The position numbers and the translations under genes are program-made. The notes below the pieces were generated by a model. The model did not search any database. It was not told where the DNA came from and saw nothing but the letters and a program-made list of their open reading frames with translations. This document shows positions 33,739-42,903 of a DNA stretch of 52,698 bases, in pieces; position 1 is the stretch's first letter; each line of letters begins with the position of its first letter. The DNA is taken from positions 1 through 52,698 of the forward strand of contig JAFYYP010000027.1 in NCBI GenBank assembly GCA_017557505.1, in the 5' to 3' direction. The stretch comes from Bacillota bacterium (lineage in GTDB: Bacteria > Bacillota > Clostridia > Peptostreptococcales > Anaerovoracaceae).

Positions 33739-36522
33739 ATGGCTAAGAAAAAGTCTCAGAGTTCAAAAAAGAATACGAAGCCGAAGAAGGCTGTCGAGAC
33801 GCAGGCGCCGGTCGAAGAAGCTTCTGTTATCGAGGAGCCGGTGATCGAAGAGGCCCCTGTCATCGAGGAACCGGCAGTTGTCGAAGAGGTCGTTCCTGCT
33901 GTTGCAGAAGAACCTGTTGTGATCGAGGAGCCGCCCGTGGCCGAAGAACCTGCATCGGTCGAGGAGCCTGCGCCTGCCGAGGAACCGGCAAAACCGGAAG
34001 AGCCTCTGGAAGGGCGCAGCGCCAAGAAAGGCAAGAAGAAAAAGAAGGTCAAGAAAAAGTGGCGCGAACTGTCCGGCTGGGGAAAGCTCGGAAGATTCAT
34101 CGGCTACATCTTCAAGACCGTCCTTCTTCTTGCGCTCATCGCCGGCATCTACGGCGGCGTCAAGGCCTATCAGAAGGTCTACAGCTTCAAGGCCGTCGCC
34201 GAGGAGAAGTATCAGGAGATCAACCCGTCGATGTTCGAATACACGTCGAACACCATCATTTACGATGCGTACGGCGAAGTCATCTCCGAGATGAACGAGA
34301 TCATCTATGAACCGATCGGCATCAAGGACGTTTCGCAGTACGTCTACGACGGCTACATCGCTGTGGAAGACCAGAACTTCCTGAAGCACCACGGCATCGA
34401 CTACAAGGCGGTGCTGCGCGCGGGGATCGAATACATCAAAAACAAAGGCGCGATCACGCAGGGCGGCTCTACGATCACGCAGCAGGTGCTGAAGAACAGC
34501 GTTCTGACGAACGAGAGGTCCTGGGACCGTAAATTCACAGAGCTGTTCCTTGCCCCGATGTTCGAAGACAACTACTCCAAGGACGAGATCATGGAGTTCT
34601 ACGTCAATATGAACTTCTACGGCAATAACTGCTACGGCATCGAAGGCGCGAGCAAGTACTATTTCGGCAAGCACGCCAAGGATCTGACCCTGGCGGAATC
34701 CGCCGTTCTCGTCGGCATAACGAAAGGCGCCGGCCTGTACAACCCGCTCACGAACATGGAAGGCGTTCGCGAACGCCAGGAATACACGCTGGACCGTATG
34801 TATGAAGAGGGTCTCATTTCTGAGGCCCAGCGGGATACGGCGAAGCGGGAGACCCTGAAGTTTATCTACGAGCGTCCCGAGCTTCCGCACGAGAGTTACA
34901 TGACGAGCTTCGCGATCTACTCCGCTGCCATCAACCTGATGGAACAGGATGGGTTCGAGTTCGAATATCTCTTTGAAACGGACGAGGAGATGAACGCCTA
35001 CGATACGGTCTATCAGGATACGCTCAACGAGAAGATGAAAGAGATCCGCATGGGCGGATACGAGATCTACACCTCGTTCAAGCCGGATCTGCAGGCAAAG
35101 CTCCAGGAGATACTGGATGCCCGCTGCGAGAAATATACGGAGATGACGGAGGAAGGCAAGTATGCGTTCCAGTCCGCCGCCGTGCTCATCAACAACGAGA
35201 CCGGCTACGTCGAAGCGATGATCGGCGGCAGAGGTACGGACGATACGTTTAACCGCGGTTACCTGGCGAAGCGCCAGCCCGGCTCTTCCATCAAGCCCAT
35301 CGCCGTCTACGGCCCGGGCTTCGATTCCGGCTTCTACTATCCGTCCAAGGTCCTGATCGATAAGGACAATCCGAAGGATAAGTTCTGGCCGAAGAACGTT
35401 ACGATGAAGAACACCGGCAAGATGACGATACGCGAAGCGATCCTGCAGTCTACGAATACGATCGCGTACCAGATCATGCTGAAGATGACCCCGATGTACG
35501 GTCTGCAGTATCTGGCGAAGATGCGCTATTCGTCTCTGGCGCCGGAGGACATTTACAGCACGTCCGTCGGCCTGGGCGGCCTGACCTACGGCGCGTCCCC
35601 GTTCGAGATGGCCAAGGCCTATTCCACCCACGCCAACCTGGGCGAATACATCGACAACAACTGCGTGATCCGCATCGTCAAACAGGACGAGGGAGTCATT
35701 TTCGAAGAGGACAGCGCCCGCATCCGGGTCTATTCCCCGGAGGCGTCCTATATGATCATTGATTGCTGCAAAGAACTGATGAAGCGCGGCGATGTGGGAC
35801 CCAGAAAGGCTCCGAAGAACGCGCTCTGCTTTGTCAAGACCGGCACGTCCAACGAGGCGAAGGACGTCTGGTTCTGCGGCGCGAGCCGTTACTACACCTG
35901 CACGGTCTGGATGGGCTACGACACGCCGAGAAAGACGACGCTCACCAGCGTGGGACTTCCCGCTTACATGTGGAAAGACATGATGGAGGCGGTGCATGAG
36001 GGACTCGACCGGCTCGACTGGGAGAAGCCTGAAGGCGTCATTCGCAAGTATATCGACGCGAGAGGCAACCCGGTCGGCTACAATACCGGAAGGACAGATT
36101 ACTTCTGCAACGAGCTGCTGGAAAAGGCGGCTGATTCAGAGGTCTACCTCGGTATCAATTACAGCGAAGAAGATTGGAACTGGAAGCCGGAAGGCGAGGA
36201 AGACGAGGAGAACCAAGAGGGTGAAAATGGCGAGAACGGCGAGAACGGCGATCAGACGACGCCGACGCCTCAGCCGCAGCCACAGCCTCAACCCCAGCCT
36301 CAGCCGCAACCACAGCCTCAGCCGCAGCCCGAACCCGAGCCGCAGCCCGAACCTGAACCGGAACCTCAGCCCGAGCCCGAGCCGCAGCCTGAGCCCGAAC
36401 CCGAGCCGCAGCCTGAGCCGGAACCGGAACCTCAGCCAGAACCCGAGCCGACTCCGGAACCGACGCCGGAGCCTGCACCCGAACCGGCACCGTCCGGCGG
36501 CGATACGCCGGCTGAACCCTAA
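33739..36522 (+). CDS. Class A penicillin-binding protein with long P/E-rich N- and C-terminal extensions
   Basis: A 927-residue bifunctional wall synthase. Residues 1-95 are a cytosolic Glu/Pro/Val repeat region (VEEP, IEEP units), then a Lys-rich stretch and one membrane segment at about 119-141. The GT51 transglycosylase follows ([26 protein letters not shown]). The transpeptidase has SSIK (S516 to K519), STN (571-573) and KTG (700-702). From about residue 815 the tail is acidic and then an uninterrupted Pro-Gln/Pro-Glu repeat to the end, outside the membrane. The ribosome site is weak. It ends the operon that began at the NYN gene, and a strong terminator follows. Confidence 0.93.
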   Translation: MAKKKSQSSKKNTKPKKAVETQAPVEEASVIEEPVIEEAPVIEEPAVVEEVVPAVAEEPVVIEEPPVAEEPASVEEPAPAEEPAKPEEPLEGRSAKKGKKKKKVKKKWRELSGWGKLGRFIGYIFKTVLLLALIAGIYGGVKAYQKVYSFKAVAEEKYQEINPSMFEYTSNTIIYDAYGEVISEMNEIIYEPIGIKDVSQYVYDGYIAVEDQNFLKHHGIDYKAVLRAGIEYIKNKGAITQGGSTITQQVLKNSVLTNERSWDRKFTELFLAPMFEDNYSKDEIMEFYVNMNFYGNNCYGIEGASKYYFGKHAKDLTLAESAVLVGITKGAGLYNPLTNMEGVRERQEYTLDRMYEEGLISEAQRDTAKRETLKFIYERPELPHESYMTSFAIYSAAINLMEQDGFEFEYLFETDEEMNAYDTVYQDTLNEKMKEIRMGGYEIYTSFKPDLQAKLQEILDARCEKYTEMTEEGKYAFQSAAVLINNETGYVEAMIGGRGTDDTFNRGYLAKRQPGSSIKPIAVYGPGFDSGFYYPSKVLIDKDNPKDKFWPKNVTMKNTGKMTIREAILQSTNTIAYQIMLKMTPMYGLQYLAKMRYSSLAPEDIYSTSVGLGGLTYGASPFEMAKAYSTHANLGEYIDNNCVIRIVKQDEGVIFEEDSARIRVYSPEASYMIIDCCKELMKRGDVGPRKAPKNALCFVKTGTSNEAKDVWFCGASRYYTCTVWMGYDTPRKTTLTSVGLPAYMWKDMMEAVHEGLDRLDWEKPEGVIRKYIDARGNPVGYNTGRTDYFCNELLEKAADSEVYLGINYSEEDWNWKPEGEEDEENQEGENGENGENGDQTTPTPQPQPQPQPQPQPQPQPQPQPEPEPQPEPEPEPQPEPEPQPEPEPEPQPEPEPEPQPEPEPTPEPTPEPAPEPAPSGGDTPAEP
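36262..36510 (+). repeat. Imperfect CAGCCN/GAGCCN hexamer repeat coding for a PQ/PE tail
   Basis: Within the PBP gene, about 80 codons alternate proline with glutamine or glutamate, first PQ-type units then PEPEPQ-type units and finally PEPTPE and PAP units. Codon choice varies (CAG/CAA, CCG/CCT/CCC/CCA), so the repeat is kept at the protein level. Copy number could still vary by slippage. Confidence 0.8.
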
Positions 36523-36546
36523 AAGCATTGAAATCTTAAGGCCTAT

Positions 36547-36576
36547 GCGCCGGAGCACACGCTCCGGCGCTTTTTT
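36547..36576 (+). terminator. Intrinsic terminator before the dcw cluster
   Basis: A perfect 10-bp stem (GCGCCGGAGC with GCTCCGGCGC), loop ACAC, then TTTTTT, 24 bases after the PBP stop. Confidence 0.95.
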
Positions 36577-36604
36577 ATTGCTTTAAAACCCGACAGAAAC
36601 GGGT

Positions 36605-36643
36605 GTGGAGAGGCGGTGGAGAGACGGGTAAAATGGTGGAGAG
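36605..36643 (+). promoter_or_regulatory. Direct repeats resembling MraZ boxes
   Basis: GTGGAGAG occurs at 36605-36612, 36616-36623 and 36636-36643, with a degenerate GGGTAAAA at about 36627 filling the gap. Units fall about one helical turn apart, just upstream of the mraZ promoter. MraZ is known to bind such direct repeats and control its own operon. Confidence 0.7.
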
Positions 36644-36670
36644 AAAACCCTAAAATTCTATAAATAATTG

Positions 36671-36699
36671 TTGCTATTGGGCGAGAAGTGGTGTAAAAT
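36671..36699 (+). promoter_or_regulatory. Promoter of the dcw cluster
   Basis: TTGCTA (36671-36676), a 17-base spacer and TAAAAT (36694-36699), 33 bases before the mraZ start and 27 bases after the last putative MraZ box. Confidence 0.65.
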
Positions 36700-36732
36700 G
36701 GAGACACCGAACATGAGGAGGAGTATGCCCTG

Positions 36733-37149
36733 ATGCTGATGGGGAGATTCTACAACTCCATAGACGCGAAAAACCGGGTCATCATCCCGGCGAAATTCCG
36801 CGACGCCCTGAAGGGTCCCTGCGTCATCGCAAAGGGCCTGGACGACTGTATGGAAGTGTATCCCCAGTCCGTCTGGGAGGCGGAAGCCGCGCAGCTGCGC
36901 AGCCTGCCGAAGTCCGATCCCATCGCCCGTAAGTACCGCAGAGCAAGGCTGTTCAACCTGGAGAGCTGCGAGATGGACAAACAGGGGCGCATCGTGGTGC
37001 CCGCCTGGCTGCTCGAAACGGTCCACGTTTCGAAAGACCTGGTGACCATCGGCATGGACGATCACGTGGAGATTTGGGCGAAAGAAGTGCTCGAGGCGCA
37101 GATGGCGAACGACGACTTCGACGACTTCTCCGACAAGTACCCGGTATAG
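36733..37149 (+). CDS. mraZ: Transcriptional regulator MraZ
   Basis: A 138-residue protein with two SpoVT-AbrB-like swapped-hairpin domains: MGRFYNSIDAKNRVIIPAKF and, in the second half, CEMDKQGRIVVPAWL. MraZ forms a ring and binds direct repeats ahead of its own gene to control the division and wall cluster. Two ATGs (36733 and 36739) are possible; MraZ proteins usually have two residues before MG, favouring the first. AGGAGG lies upstream. Confidence 0.95.
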   Translation: MLMGRFYNSIDAKNRVIIPAKFRDALKGPCVIAKGLDDCMEVYPQSVWEAEAAQLRSLPKSDPIARKYRRARLFNLESCEMDKQGRIVVPAWLLETVHVSKDLVTIGMDDHVEIWAKEVLEAQMANDDFDDFSDKYPV

Positions 37150-37159
37150 GGCCGGTCGA

Positions 37160-38095
37160 ATGGAGTTCCGGCACGTATCCGTCCTGTACGGACCGGTGAT
37201 CGATCTGCTGAACGTGAAGCCTGACGGCGTCTACCTCGACGGTACGCTCGGCGGCGGCGGACATGCCTCAGGCGTGTGTGAGAAGCTCTCCGAAGCGGGC
37301 GTGTTCATCGGGATCGACCGCGACAAGGACGCGCTGGCAGCCGCAGGCAAGCGGCTGGAACCATACCCCTGCAAAAAGTTCTTCGTGCAGAGCAACTACG
37401 AAGACGTCAAGCAGGTGCTGTGGGATCTGGGTATCCTGCAGGTCGACGGAGCGCTTTTGGATCTGGGCGTCTCGTCTTTCCAGCTCGACAATCCGCAGCG
37501 CGGGTTCAGCTACATGCAGGACGCGCCGCTGGACATGAGGATGAACGCGGACGACGCTCTCACCGCAGAGACCGTCGTGAACGAATACAGCCGGCAGCAG
37601 CTGGCAAAGATCATCAAGGATTACGGCGAAGAAAAGTGGGCTGCCAGGATCGCGCAGTTCATCGCCGAGGCAAGAGAAGAGAAACGGATCACGACGACGT
37701 CGGAGCTCGTCGAGGTCATCAAAAAGGCAGTGCCTGCGGCCGCGAGAAGAGACGGCCCGCATCCCGCCAAGAGAACGTTTCAGGCGATCCGCATCGAGGT
37801 CAACGACGAACTGGGACAGCTCAGCAGAGCGATCGAAAGTTTCATCGACGTGCTGGCGCCAGGCGGAAGGCTCGCGGTCATCAGCTTCCACTCTCTGGAG
37901 GACAGGATCGTGAAAGACGCCTTCCAGAAGCGGCTCGATCCGTGCACGTGCCCGCCGGATTTCCCGGTGTGCGTGTGCGGCAAGAAGCCCGACATCAGAA
38001 AAGTAACGAAAAAACCGGTGGAAGCCGACGGGGAAGAACTCGCGGCCAATCCGAGAAGCAGAAGCGCAAAACTGAGGGTAATAGAGAAACTATGA
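37160..38095 (+). CDS. rsmH: 16S rRNA m4C1402 methyltransferase RsmH
   Basis: A 311-residue SAM-dependent enzyme: HVSVLYGPVIDLL, DGTLGGGGHASGV (SAM site), IDRDKDAL, LLDLGVSSFQLDNPQRGFSY, and FHSLEDRIVK near the C-terminus. It methylates N4 of C1402 in the ribosomal P site. It is in its usual place after mraZ, and its stop overlaps ftsL (ATGA). Confidence 0.96.
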   Translation: MEFRHVSVLYGPVIDLLNVKPDGVYLDGTLGGGGHASGVCEKLSEAGVFIGIDRDKDALAAAGKRLEPYPCKKFFVQSNYEDVKQVLWDLGILQVDGALLDLGVSSFQLDNPQRGFSYMQDAPLDMRMNADDALTAETVVNEYSRQQLAKIIKDYGEEKWAARIAQFIAEAREEKRITTTSELVEVIKKAVPAAARRDGPHPAKRTFQAIRIEVNDELGQLSRAIESFIDVLAPGGRLAVISFHSLEDRIVKDAFQKRLDPCTCPPDFPVCVCGKKPDIRKVTKKPVEADGEELAANPRSRSAKLRVIEKL

Positions 38096-38424
38096 CGAAA
38101 GCAGAGAGATCGTATAAATTCAAAATCGTGGTTGAGCTTCTGCTCATCTTCGCGCTGATGCTGGCGATGATCGGGATCACGGCCTATAACTCCAAGATCC
38201 AGTACGACATCAACCGGATGAACAACCAGATCGCCGAAACGCAGAAAGAGATCCAGAACCTGCAGGTTCAGATCAAGAGCGCCGCGAACATCACCAACCT
38301 GGAGAGCCGGGCCGCAGAACTCGGCCTGGTCTATCCCACTTACGACCAGATCGTCTATCTGGAGACCGAAGAGGGCGGCATCGAGGATTTCGCATTGGCG
38401 CTCATGGAGTCGGCGTACAACTAG
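38092..38424 (+). CDS. ftsL: Cell division protein FtsL/DivIC-like
   Basis: A 110-residue bitopic protein: a basic N-terminus, one membrane segment at about 12-31 (IVVELLLIFALMLAMIGITA), then a coiled coil (INRMNNQIAETQKEIQNLQ) and a short C-terminal part. Position between rsmH and a class B PBP identifies it as FtsL, which forms a complex with DivIB/FtsQ and FtsW-FtsI. Confidence 0.85.
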   Translation: MTKAERSYKFKIVVELLLIFALMLAMIGITAYNSKIQYDINRMNNQIAETQKEIQNLQVQIKSAANITNLESRAAELGLVYPTYDQIVYLETEEGGIEDFALALMESAYN

Positions 38425-38434
38425 CTGTACATGC

Positions 38435-38465
38435 GGCGCGTCCCACCGAGGGAGGCGCCTTTTTT
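38435..38465 (+). terminator. Terminator-like hairpin between ftsL and ftsI
   Basis: GGCGCGTCCC and GGGAGGCGCC pair over 10 bases with one mismatch around loop ACCGA, followed by TTTTTT. It lies inside the dcw cluster, 12 bases before the ftsI start, where read-through must occur for the downstream genes to be expressed unless another promoter exists. Confidence 0.75.
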
Positions 38466-38476
38466 CTTTATCTTGA

Positions 38477-40534
38477 ATGAAACGGGTCAAATCGCAAAAA
38501 TCGAATAAGATGCGCCTGATGGTCGTGTTCTTCTTTTTCGTCCTGGCGTTCATCGCTCTGTCGCTCCGCCTGGGCTGGCACATGATCATCCGCGGCGAAG
38601 AATACGCGGACCAGGCGATCGGCCAGCAGACGTCCGACACGACGATCCTCGCGACCCGCGGCAGCATCGTGGACCGCAACGGCGCGGACCTGGCCATCAG
38701 CGCCACGACGCATACCATCTGGGTGCGTCCGGACTCCGTGCAGAACAACGGCAAGACCGACGAAGAGAAAGCGCTGAACGTCCAGCTGGAAGCCAAAGCC
38801 CTCGCCGATACGCTGGGCATGGATTACGACGCGGTCATGGAGGTCATCACGTCCGAGCGCAAGCTGCTGAAGCTCGCGAAGAACGTCGACCGCGACACGG
38901 CGGACAAGCTGCGCGAAGAGAATCTGGCAGGTCTGGAGATCACAGAAGACGCCAAACGGTATTATCCGCTTGGCGCGTTTGCGTCTCAGGTGATCGGCAG
39001 CACGACGGACGACAACAACGGCCTTTCCGGCATCGAGCTAAAATACAACAGCTATCTGGCGGGTCTGAACGGCCGCTGGATCAAGAACAAGGACAACAAG
39101 AAGAATACGCTGGCCTACGGCACGGATTCGTATTACAGCCCCGAAGACGGCTACACCGTGCAGCTGACCATCGACCAGAATATCCAGTACATCGTACAGC
39201 AGGAGATCGCAGCCTGCCAGGAAAGGACGCGTTCCGCGCGGGTCATGTGCCTGATCATGGACCCGAACAACGGCGAGATCCTGGCCTGCGCGCAGACCGG
39301 CGAGTACGACCCGAACAACCCCAGAGACCCGCTGCCCCAGGATGCGGAAGCATTCGCGGAGATGACGACCGAGGAACAGGTCGATTACTGGAACAAGATG
39401 TGGCGCAACTTCAACGTCTGCGACACGTACGAACCGGGTTCCACGTTCAAGCTCCTCACTTCGTCCATCGCGCTCGATACGGGCGTGACGAACCTGTCGG
39501 AGAAATTCTACTGCGGCGCGTCCATCCAGGTCTATGACTGGCAGCTGAAGTGCTGGAACTATCCGCGCGCCCACGGCTGGCAGAACTTGTACGATGCCGT
39601 CATGAACTCCTGCAACGTCACCATGGTGCAGCTCGTGCAGCGCATCGGCGCCACGCGCTTCTGGGCGGGGCTCGACGCGTTCGGCATCACCGAGCGCACC
39701 GGCGTCGACTATCCGGGTGAAGCCGGCAACATCCTGCAGAACGAAAACGGCGGTCCGGTCGAACTCGCGACCATGTCCTACGGACAGGGCATCGCGGTCA
39801 CCCCGGTCAGTCTGGTCTCCGCAGTGTCTGCCATCGCGAACGATGGCTACGTCATGAAGCCTCATTTCGTCAAGGCGCTGCTCGACGCGAACGGCGACCC
39901 CGTCAAAGTGATCGAACCCGAGATCCGCAGTCAGGCCATCTCCGAGCAGACGGCCCACGACATGCTGGACATCATGGAATATTACATCGTCAACGGCAGC
40001 GGCGGCCGCATGAAGATCGCAGGCTACAACACCGGCGGCAAGACCGGTACGGCGAACAAGCCGGTCAAGGGCGGCTACTCCGCGACGGACGTATACGGTT
40101 CGTTCATCGGCATCGCGCCGATCGAAGATCCGAAGTTTGTCATCCTGGTCATCTGCGACAGCCCGCGCGGCACGATCTACGGTTCCACGACCGCAGGCCC
40201 CTGCGCCGTGGACATCGAAAAGCGCATCCTGCAGTATATGGGCGTTTCGCCGCAGTACACGGACAAAGAGCTGAAGGCGCTCAACCGCGCGCGGGTCACC
40301 ATCCCGAACGTCGTCGGCATGGACGGAGAATCCGCCATGGGTAAGCTGAGCTCGCTCGGCCTCGAATACACGCTGGCGCCGGAGATCGAAACGACGGCGA
40401 AGCTGAACATCATAGACCAGTTCCCGAAAGCGGGCGAAGAAGTCGAAAAGGGCTTCCTCGTAACGCTGTACTACGAGATCGAAGATCCCGGCGAACTGCT
40501 CGAACCGGTAGAAGAAACGGAGGGAGAAGACTGA
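38477..40534 (+). CDS. ftsI: Class B penicillin-binding protein (FtsI/SpoVD type) with PASTA domain
   Basis: A 685-residue division transpeptidase. One membrane segment lies at about 12-32. A dimerisation domain (ATRGSIVDRNGADLAIS) follows. The transpeptidase has STFK (S322 to K325), SCN (378-380) and KTG (522-524). One C-terminal PASTA domain (VTIPNVVGMDGESAMGKL) and an acidic end complete it. No clear ribosome site precedes the ATG, which lies just after a terminator hairpin. The stop overlaps murF in TGATG; murE, the common neighbour, is missing. Confidence 0.93.
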   Translation: MKRVKSQKSNKMRLMVVFFFFVLAFIALSLRLGWHMIIRGEEYADQAIGQQTSDTTILATRGSIVDRNGADLAISATTHTIWVRPDSVQNNGKTDEEKALNVQLEAKALADTLGMDYDAVMEVITSERKLLKLAKNVDRDTADKLREENLAGLEITEDAKRYYPLGAFASQVIGSTTDDNNGLSGIELKYNSYLAGLNGRWIKNKDNKKNTLAYGTDSYYSPEDGYTVQLTIDQNIQYIVQQEIAACQERTRSARVMCLIMDPNNGEILACAQTGEYDPNNPRDPLPQDAEAFAEMTTEEQVDYWNKMWRNFNVCDTYEPGSTFKLLTSSIALDTGVTNLSEKFYCGASIQVYDWQLKCWNYPRAHGWQNLYDAVMNSCNVTMVQLVQRIGATRFWAGLDAFGITERTGVDYPGEAGNILQNENGGPVELATMSYGQGIAVTPVSLVSAVSAIANDGYVMKPHFVKALLDANGDPVKVIEPEIRSQAISEQTAHDMLDIMEYYIVNGSGGRMKIAGYNTGGKTGTANKPVKGGYSATDVYGSFIGIAPIEDPKFVILVICDSPRGTIYGSTTAGPCAVDIEKRILQYMGVSPQYTDKELKALNRARVTIPNVVGMDGESAMGKLSSLGLEYTLAPEIETTAKLNIIDQFPKAGEEVEKGFLVTLYYEIEDPGELLEPVEETEGED

Positions 40535-41943
40535 TGAAACCTGTAAGCGTTGATTTTCTCGCTTCCGCCTGCGGCGCGCAGCTTCTGGGCAGCAAGACCC
40601 GCGAAGTGAGCGGCGTCAAGATCGATTCCCGCGAGGCGGGAGAAGGCGACCTGTTCGTCTGCGTCGTCGGCGACATCAACGACGGCCACGACTACGTGCA
40701 GGGCGCGTACGATAACGGCTGCCGCATCTTTTTGATGTCGAAGGCCGAGGTCGCGGCGCGTCTCGTCGCCAGTGACCCGAAGGTGACCGTTTTCCTCGCA
40801 GACGACACGAACGTCGCGTTCCGCGAGATGGCCAGGACGTATCTGGCCCAGTTCGACGTCAGGAAGATCGCCATTACCGGCAGCGTCGGCAAGACGTCCA
40901 CGAGAACGTACACGGACGCGGTGCTCAGCACCCGTTACAATACCAAGAGCTCACAGAAAAACCTGAACACACATCTCGGCCTGTGCCTGACCTGCTTCCG
41001 GGCAGACGACGAGACGCAGGTGATGGTGTTCGAGATGGGCATGGACCGCAGCGGCGAGATCGCCGAATACGTGGACTGGATCCGCCCGGATACGGCTGTC
41101 ATCACGAACATCGGCATCACGCACCTGGAGCGGCTCGGCAGCCGCGAAGCCATCGCAGACGCGAAATTCGAGATCGTAAAGTACTTCGGTCCGGATAACC
41201 TGCTGATCTACAACGCGGACAGCGATTATCTGAACGAAGAGGAGATCATAAAACGTACGGGCGGCAACTTCCGCATGTATTCCGTCGGCACGCAGGAGGG
41301 CTGCGATCTGCAGCTGCTGAACGTGACGACAGAGAGGGCAGGCGGCATCCGCTTTACGCTCAAGACCAAGGACATCGCGCTCGATTACGCGATGCCGGTG
41401 CTCGGCGAGCACAACGCGATCGACGCGGCGCTGGCCGTTGCGACAGGCCTGACCCTGGGCGTGCCTTTAACGTTCGCGGCGAGGGCATTGGAAGGCGTCA
41501 AGCCGAATCCGCGGCGCATGAATGCGGTCAAGCTCGGCGGGGTGACGATTATCGACGACACGTACAACGCGAGCCCGGTCTCCATGACCGCAGCGCTCGA
41601 CGTGATGGATCAGATCCGAGCGGAGCGCAAGATCGCCGTGCTGGCCGATATGCTTGAACTCGGCGAACTCGAAGAACAGGGTCACCTCGAAGTGGGCAGA
41701 CGCATCGCCAAGTCCACGATCGACGTGCTGTTCGCCATCGGACCGCGCGCCAGGGCTTACGCCGACTGCGCGTCCGTCAATGAGAGTATCAAGATCTTCT
41801 ATGCGGAGGAGCTGAAGGACTTAGAGCCTCAGATCTCCCGCATGCTGCTGACCGGAGACGTCGTCCTGATCAAGGGCAGCAATATCACCGGCGTGGCGGA
41901 GATGGCCCAGCGCATCCGCGAGAGACTGAGCTGGGAAAGATAA
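40534..41943 (+). CDS. murF: UDP-MurNAc-tripeptide:D-Ala-D-Ala ligase
   Basis: A 469-residue Mur ligase that adds D-Ala-D-Ala to the wall precursor in the cytosol. The N-terminal uridine-binding part shows VKIDSREAGEGDLFVCVVGD, the ATP loop is ITGSVGKTSTRT near residues 112-123, and the central EMGMDRSGEI and C-terminal DDTYNASPVSM blocks are MurF-specific. It is coupled to ftsI by TGATG. Confidence 0.95.
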   Translation: MKPVSVDFLASACGAQLLGSKTREVSGVKIDSREAGEGDLFVCVVGDINDGHDYVQGAYDNGCRIFLMSKAEVAARLVASDPKVTVFLADDTNVAFREMARTYLAQFDVRKIAITGSVGKTSTRTYTDAVLSTRYNTKSSQKNLNTHLGLCLTCFRADDETQVMVFEMGMDRSGEIAEYVDWIRPDTAVITNIGITHLERLGSREAIADAKFEIVKYFGPDNLLIYNADSDYLNEEEIIKRTGGNFRMYSVGTQEGCDLQLLNVTTERAGGIRFTLKTKDIALDYAMPVLGEHNAIDAALAVATGLTLGVPLTFAARALEGVKPNPRRMNAVKLGGVTIIDDTYNASPVSMTAALDVMDQIRAERKIAVLADMLELGELEEQGHLEVGRRIAKSTIDVLFAIGPRARAYADCASVNESIKIFYAEELKDLEPQISRMLLTGDVVLIKGSNITGVAEMAQRIRERLSWER

Positions 41944-41965
41944 ACAGGTTGGAACGTTAAAAACT

Positions 41966-42895
41966 ATGTGGTTTGCGATCGCTTTCGCGGCGGCACTCGT
42001 GCTGTCCGCGGTACTGACAAAACTCGAGATCCCCATGCTGATCCGTCTGAAGACGGGCCAGAACATCCGCGAGGAAGGGCCGCAGGGGCATATGGCCAAG
42101 GCCGGTACGCCCTCCATGGGCGGCCTTGCCATCATCGCGGCGGCCTGCATCGTCGGACTCGTACTGATCCGCAGCAAGGACATGGCAGTGTGCTGCCTGG
42201 CTGCGCTGTGCTTCGGCATCGTCGGGTTTCTCGACGACTATCTGAAGATCGTCAAGCACCAGAGCGAGGGGCTGAAGCCGAAACAGAAGATGGCTCTTCT
42301 GCTGGTCTTCGCCGTCGCGCTGGCCGTTTACGGCTACATGAAGGAAGGCGGCCTGGTGGCGATCCCGTTCCTCCGGCGCAACGTCTCCTTCGGCATCTGG
42401 TACATCCCGTTCGCGATCTTCGCGATCGTAGCGATGACTAATGCCGTTAACTTGACGGACGGCCTTGACGGCCTGGCTTCCAGCGTGACCGCGCTGGTCG
42501 CGGTCTGCATGGGCCTTCTGGGGCTCGGCTCCGCAGGACTGTTCGCCTTCGCGCTTTCTGGCGCGTGCCTGGGCTTCTTCTGGTTCAACAAGCATCCGGC
42601 GAAGCTGTTCATGGGCGACACCGGTTCGCTGGCATTGGGCGGAGCGCTCGCAGCCATCGGCATCTGCAACGCGCATCTGCTGGCATTGCCTGTCGCAGGG
42701 GCGATCTACGTGGCGGAAGCCTTGTCTGTGATCATCCAGGTCTATGTGTTCAAGACGCAGAACGGCCGCCGGTTCTTCCGCATGGCGCCGCTGCACCACC
42801 ACTTCGAACTGGGCGGATGGAAGGAAACAAAGGTCGTAGGCGTGTTCGCCGGCGTCACGGCCGCGCTGTGTATGCTGACCATACTGATATTCTAG
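41966..42895 (+). CDS. mraY: Phospho-MurNAc-pentapeptide transferase
   Basis: A 309-residue membrane enzyme that makes lipid I, slightly short for the family. Motifs: KAGTPSMGGL, GFLDDYLKIVK, AVNLTDGLDGLA and the C-terminal APLHHHFELGGWKE. About ten membrane segments. Confidence 0.96.
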   Translation: MWFAIAFAAALVLSAVLTKLEIPMLIRLKTGQNIREEGPQGHMAKAGTPSMGGLAIIAAACIVGLVLIRSKDMAVCCLAALCFGIVGFLDDYLKIVKHQSEGLKPKQKMALLLVFAVALAVYGYMKEGGLVAIPFLRRNVSFGIWYIPFAIFAIVAMTNAVNLTDGLDGLASSVTALVAVCMGLLGLGSAGLFAFALSGACLGFFWFNKHPAKLFMGDTGSLALGGALAAIGICNAHLLALPVAGAIYVAEALSVIIQVYVFKTQNGRRFFRMAPLHHHFELGGWKETKVVGVFAGVTAALCMLTILIF

Positions 42896-42903
42896 GAGAT
42901 AAC

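Noticed and set aside
33763-35997. A 744-codon minus-strand frame opposite the class A PBP
   Set aside because: The plus strand encodes complete GT51 and transpeptidase motifs. The reverse frame gives a His/Arg/Leu/Val-rich text typical of shadow frames in GC-rich genes.
36262-36510. Possible CRISPR or satellite array
   Set aside because: The repeats are imperfect hexamers inside an open reading frame with varied codons and no spacers; they encode a PQ/PE tail.
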